Positions 15,255 through 17,571 of a DNA stretch of 17,571 nt are shown here, piece after piece. This DNA is from RPQJ01 sp036277615 (GTDB lineage: Bacteria > Pseudomonadota > Gammaproteobacteria > Steroidobacterales > Steroidobacteraceae). Under the pieces are notes generated by a model, which made no database searches, had not been told where the DNA came from, and was given only the letters and a program-made list of their open reading frames with translations. Location: assembly GCA_036277615.1 (NCBI GenBank), contig DASUMQ010000288.1:1-17571 (forward strand), given 5' to 3'. Every line of letters begins with the position of its first letter. Position 1 is the first letter of the stretch. A program made the translations under genes and the position numbers.

Positions 15255-15877
15255 TCCGCAACATCGTCTTCGACGTCGGCGGCGTGCTGCTCGAGCTGCG
15301 CTACGAGCCCTTCATTCGCTACCTCGCCGAGGCCGGCGTCGACATGCGCGACCTGCCGCGCTGGCTCGCCCAGGTCGACATCGCGGGTCACGAACGTGGT
15401 GAGCTGAGCGGCGAGGCGCTGCTCGCTCGCATCGCCGCGATGGCCCCGCGACCGCTCGACGCGGCCGACCTGCAGGCGCGCTGGCTCGACATGTTCGAGC
15501 GCTCCGAGGAAATGTTCGCGCTCGCCGCGGGGCTCATGGACGAATACCGCGTCTACCTGCTGTCCAATGCCGGAGACCTGCACTGGCAGCACTTCGACCG
15601 TCGATACGGGCTCGACTCGCTGGTGCACGGCGCCTGTGCGTCGTTCCGGGTCCGCGCCATCAAGCCCGAGCGGGACATCTACCGCCGGGCCGAGGCGATG
15701 TTCGGGCTGGACCCCGCCGCGACCGTCTTCATCGACGACCTGGAGCCGAACGTGGAGGGCGCGCGCCAGTGCGGCTGGCACGCGATCCTGCACCGGCAGC
15801 CGCGGACGACGCGCGAGCAGCTGCAGGCGCTCGGCGTGCGCCTGCCGGCGCCGTTCGCATTCGACAAGGAGCGCTGA
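15251..15877 (+). CDS. HAD-superfamily phosphatase (YihX-like)
   Basis: This 208-residue protein has the four HAD motifs. Motif I is FDVGGVL with nucleophile D8; the usual second aspartate is replaced by G10, as in a subgroup of class IA enzymes. Motif II is LLSN, motif III K138 in AIKPERDIY, motif IV D162/D163 in FIDDLEPNVEGA. The helical cap follows motif I. Members hydrolyse small phosphate esters such as glucose-1-phosphate; the substrate here cannot be read. The GTG start overlaps the permease stop (GTGA) and is preceded by GAGGT (15237-15241). The next gene begins one base after its stop. Confidence 0.88.
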   Translation: MIRNIVFDVGGVLLELRYEPFIRYLAEAGVDMRDLPRWLAQVDIAGHERGELSGEALLARIAAMAPRPLDAADLQARWLDMFERSEEMFALAAGLMDEYRVYLLSNAGDLHWQHFDRRYGLDSLVHGACASFRVRAIKPERDIYRRAEAMFGLDPAATVFIDDLEPNVEGARQCGWHAILHRQPRTTREQLQALGVRLPAPFAFDKER

Positions 15878-15878
15878 C

Positions 15879-16232
15879 GTGCCGACGACGCTGCCCGTGG
15901 TCCCGACCACGATCGTGCTGCTGATCGCCTCGAACGTGTTCATGACGGTCGCGTGGTACGCGCACCTCAAGAACCTGAGCGGGCGCGCCTGGTACGTGGC
16001 GGCGCTCGTGAGCTGGGGCATCGCGCTGTTCGAATACCTGCTGCAGGTGCCGGCCAACCGCATCGGGCACACCGCGCTCACGCTGCCCCAGCTCAAGATC
16101 CTGCAGGAGGTGGTCTCGCTGTCGGTGTTCGTGCCGTTCATGCTGTATTACATGCGCCAGCCCATCAAGCTCGACTACCTCTGGGCGTCGCTCTGCATGC
16201 TCGGCGCCGTGTATTTCATGTTCCGCAGGTGA
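15879..16232 (+). CDS. DUF486 / small DMT-like membrane protein
   Basis: This 117-residue protein has four predicted membrane helices, a half-size drug/metabolite-transporter-like layout. The blocks LIASNVFMTVAWYAHLK, SWGIALFEYLLQVPANRIG, QLKILQEVVSLSVFVPF and a C-terminal LGAVYFMFRR match the conserved DUF486 family, whose function is unknown. The GTG start at 15879 is fixed by AAGGAG (15866-15871) 7 nt upstream; the same frame is open further left only as an out-of-frame shadow of the HAD gene. The HIT gene starts 7 nt after its stop and uses its last codons as ribosome site. Confidence 0.87.
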   Translation: MPTTLPVVPTTIVLLIASNVFMTVAWYAHLKNLSGRAWYVAALVSWGIALFEYLLQVPANRIGHTALTLPQLKILQEVVSLSVFVPFMLYYMRQPIKLDYLWASLCMLGAVYFMFRR

Positions 16233-16239
16233 CATCACC

Positions 16240-16683
16240 ATGAGCACGCTCGACACGGCGATCCACCGGCGCGTCGCGGCCTGCCGCGCGGGCACGGATC
16301 CGACGCGGATCGCGCGGCTCGCCTCGGGCTGGGCCGTGCTCGGCGAGCCGCAGGTGCTGCGCGGCTATTGCCTGCTGCTGCCGGATCCCGTGGTGCCGCA
16401 CCTGAACGCGATGTCCCCGGCCACGCAACAGGCGTTTCTCGCCGACATGGCGCGACTCGGCGACGCCGTGCTCCGGGTCACCGGGGCGGTGCGAATCAAT
16501 TACGCGATGTTCGGCAACCTCGAGCCAGCGCTGCACGCGCACGTGTTCCCGCGCTTCGCCGACGAACCCGACTCGCTCGCCACGGCCCATCCCTGGGCCT
16601 ATGACTGGAAAGCGGCGCCCGGATTCGACGTCGCGCAACACGGCGCCCTGCTGCGACGGCTGCAGGACGAACTCGGCACGTAG
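16240..16683 (+). CDS. HIT-domain protein (nucleotide hydrolase/transferase family)
   Basis: This 147-residue protein has a HIT-like core. The motif reads LHAHVFPRF: H99 and H101 (the nucleotidyl-accepting position) are kept, while the third histidine of the HxHxHxx triad is F103. INYAMFGNLEP just before it and a C-terminal WAYDWKAAPGFD segment are common to one bacterial HIT group with unassigned substrate. The family hydrolyses or transfers nucleoside phosphates, usually through a covalent His-NMP. AGGTGA (16227-16232), which overlaps the DUF486 stop, lies 7 nt before the ATG. It is the last recognisable gene of the rightward run. Confidence 0.83.
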   Translation: MSTLDTAIHRRVAACRAGTDPTRIARLASGWAVLGEPQVLRGYCLLLPDPVVPHLNAMSPATQQAFLADMARLGDAVLRVTGAVRINYAMFGNLEPALHAHVFPRFADEPDSLATAHPWAYDWKAAPGFDVAQHGALLRRLQDELGT

Positions 16684-16829
16684 CGTCCGTCGCGGCTGCG
16701 GCACGGTTACGGCGACGCTCGCGCCCGCGGCGTTCGCATTCGGCGCCGCGATGATCGTCGGCATGCTGGTCACGAACGTCGTCGCGCGCGTCAACGGTCC
16801 CGACGGCTGAAACCGGCGGCGCCGCGGGC
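16684..16829. other. Convergent intergenic region without a clear gene or terminator
   Basis: The rightward HIT gene and the leftward peptidase gene converge here. GC-rich self-complementary sequence occurs near 16814-16827 (GGCGGCGCCGCG) but without T-tracts, so no intrinsic terminator can be named on either strand. A short hydrophobic reading frame runs to a stop at 16810 but has no credible start. Confidence 0.4.
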
Positions 16830-17571
16830 TCAGAAGGCCGCGAGCATCTCCCCGCTGCGCGCCGCCACGGCGGTCCCGCCCACGCCAGCGAACGTCACCG
16901 GCAGCGACTCGCTGCGCAGCCCGACGTTGCGCAGCACGACGAAATGCAGGTGCGGCCCGCTGCTGAAGCCCGTGTTGCCGGAGTTTGCGATGTACTCGCC
17001 GCGGCCGACGCGCTGGCCCGGTCGCACGCGTACCGTGTCCAGCTGCAGGTGTGCATAGATGGCATACGTGCCGTCGTCGTGCAGGACCTGCACGAAGTTG
17101 GCCTCGCTCATCGACGCGAGTTGCAGCCCGCTGCGGAAGTGGTTGCGCGCGACGTTGATCACGAGGCCCTCGCGTGCGGCGTGCACGGCCGTGCCGACCG
17201 GCATCTCGATGTCGACGGCGTTGCGGCTCGCCGCGTCGGTGTGCGTCACCGCGTCGGGCGGCGCCTGCGAGACACGGAAGCGCTGCGCGAGCGCGAATGG
17301 GGCGCGGTAAGGGGCCGCCGGGCGGTGGGTCACGTTCGGCTCACCGACGACGTAGCCGTACTCGTAACGCACTTCCGACGGACCATCGGTGGCCGGCACG
17401 TCGAGCAGCGCACGCTCTGATTCCGCCGCCAGCACGTCGTGCCCCGTCCGCAGCCCGGACGACGTCTGCGCCTTCACGGCGAACTCGACCGTGCACTTGC
17501 AGGGGTTCACGGCGACCAGCGCGATGCCGTCCGCCGTCGACCTGGGCACGACACGCATCTGCGGCGCCGCG
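16830..17571 (-). CDS. M23-family metallopeptidase, N-terminus outside window
   Basis: Reading leftward, the frame is open from the window edge to the stop at 16830-16832. The first ATG (17558) has coding sequence upstream of it, so I treat the gene as 5'-truncated. The C-terminal half is a LytM/M23 domain: NAVDIEMPVGTAVHAAREGLV, YAIYAHLQLDTVRVRPGQRVGRGEYI and SGNTGFSSGPHLHFVV, with the catalytic/zinc HLH pair. In the first zinc motif (HxxxD) the D is present, but the position four before it is R, not H; a histidine occurs further upstream in THTDAASRNAVD. Such enzymes normally cut peptidoglycan cross-bridges in the envelope. The N-terminal part, with a cysteine pair CKC, looks like a beta-rich extracytoplasmic domain. 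Confidence 0.85.
   Translation of the reverse strand, partial: AAPQMRVVPRSTADGIALVAVNPCKCTVEFAVKAQTSSGLRTGHDVLAAESERALLDVPATDGPSEVRYEYGYVVGEPNVTHRPAAPYRAPFALAQRFRVSQAPPDAVTHTDAASRNAVDIEMPVGTAVHAAREGLVINVARNHFRSGLQLASMSEANFVQVLHDDGTYAIYAHLQLDTVRVRPGQRVGRGEYIANSGNTGFSSGPHLHFVVLRNVGLRSESLPVTFAGVGGTAVAARSGEMLAAF

Noticed and set aside
16601..16810. Small hydrophobic frame after the HIT gene
   Set aside because: Its start lies inside the HIT gene in another frame, there is no ribosome site, and only about 20 hydrophobic residues remain after any internal ATG.

Overview
The window is a very GC-rich chromosomal stretch with dense, mostly co-oriented genes and third-codon-position GC bias. Gene content points to a proteobacterium: N-terminal IspG, a two-subunit glycine decarboxylase under a tandem glycine riboswitch, long-form Sua5, DUF486 and HIT proteins. 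A gammaproteobacterium is my best guess; this is inferred from gene content, not from a marker gene.

Layout. At the left edge, reading leftward, are a secreted DUF885 peptidase-like gene and then the 5' end of ispG. The divergent intergenic region (2039-2535) is crowded. It holds three copies of a ~23-26 nt motif, two of which fold into a perfect 25-bp hairpin. These are followed by a tandem glycine riboswitch and an intrinsic terminator that controls gcvT. Rightward then run gcvT, gcvH, gcvPA, gcvPB, a PfkB-family (adenosine-kinase-like) sugar/nucleoside kinase and a 961-residue tandem trypsin/PDZ protease. The gcv run is interrupted twice, before gcvPA and before the kinase, by related intergenic elements. 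Each is built of heptameric GGGG-N3 units in inverted orientation and can form either long hairpins or G-quadruplexes.

A second rightward run starts near 11073: sua5, an ornithine-decarboxylase-like PLP enzyme, a ComB-like phosphatase, a NhaD/ArsB-type permease, a HAD phosphatase, a DUF486 membrane protein and a HIT protein. Most are joined by 4-nt start/stop overlaps or gaps of a few bases. A leftward, 5'-truncated M23 metallopeptidase converges on this run at the right edge.

How it fits together. GcvT, GcvH and GcvPA/PB form the glycine cleavage system, which makes CO2, NH3 and methylene-THF; the lpd-encoded L protein is not here. Glycine sensed by the leader should decide whether transcription passes the terminator. 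The most interesting items are the protease, which looks like a periplasmic bacterial counterpart of the eukaryotic Nma111-type double HtrA, the two repeat families, and the tightly coupled decarboxylase-ComB-permease cassette, whose joint function I cannot name.
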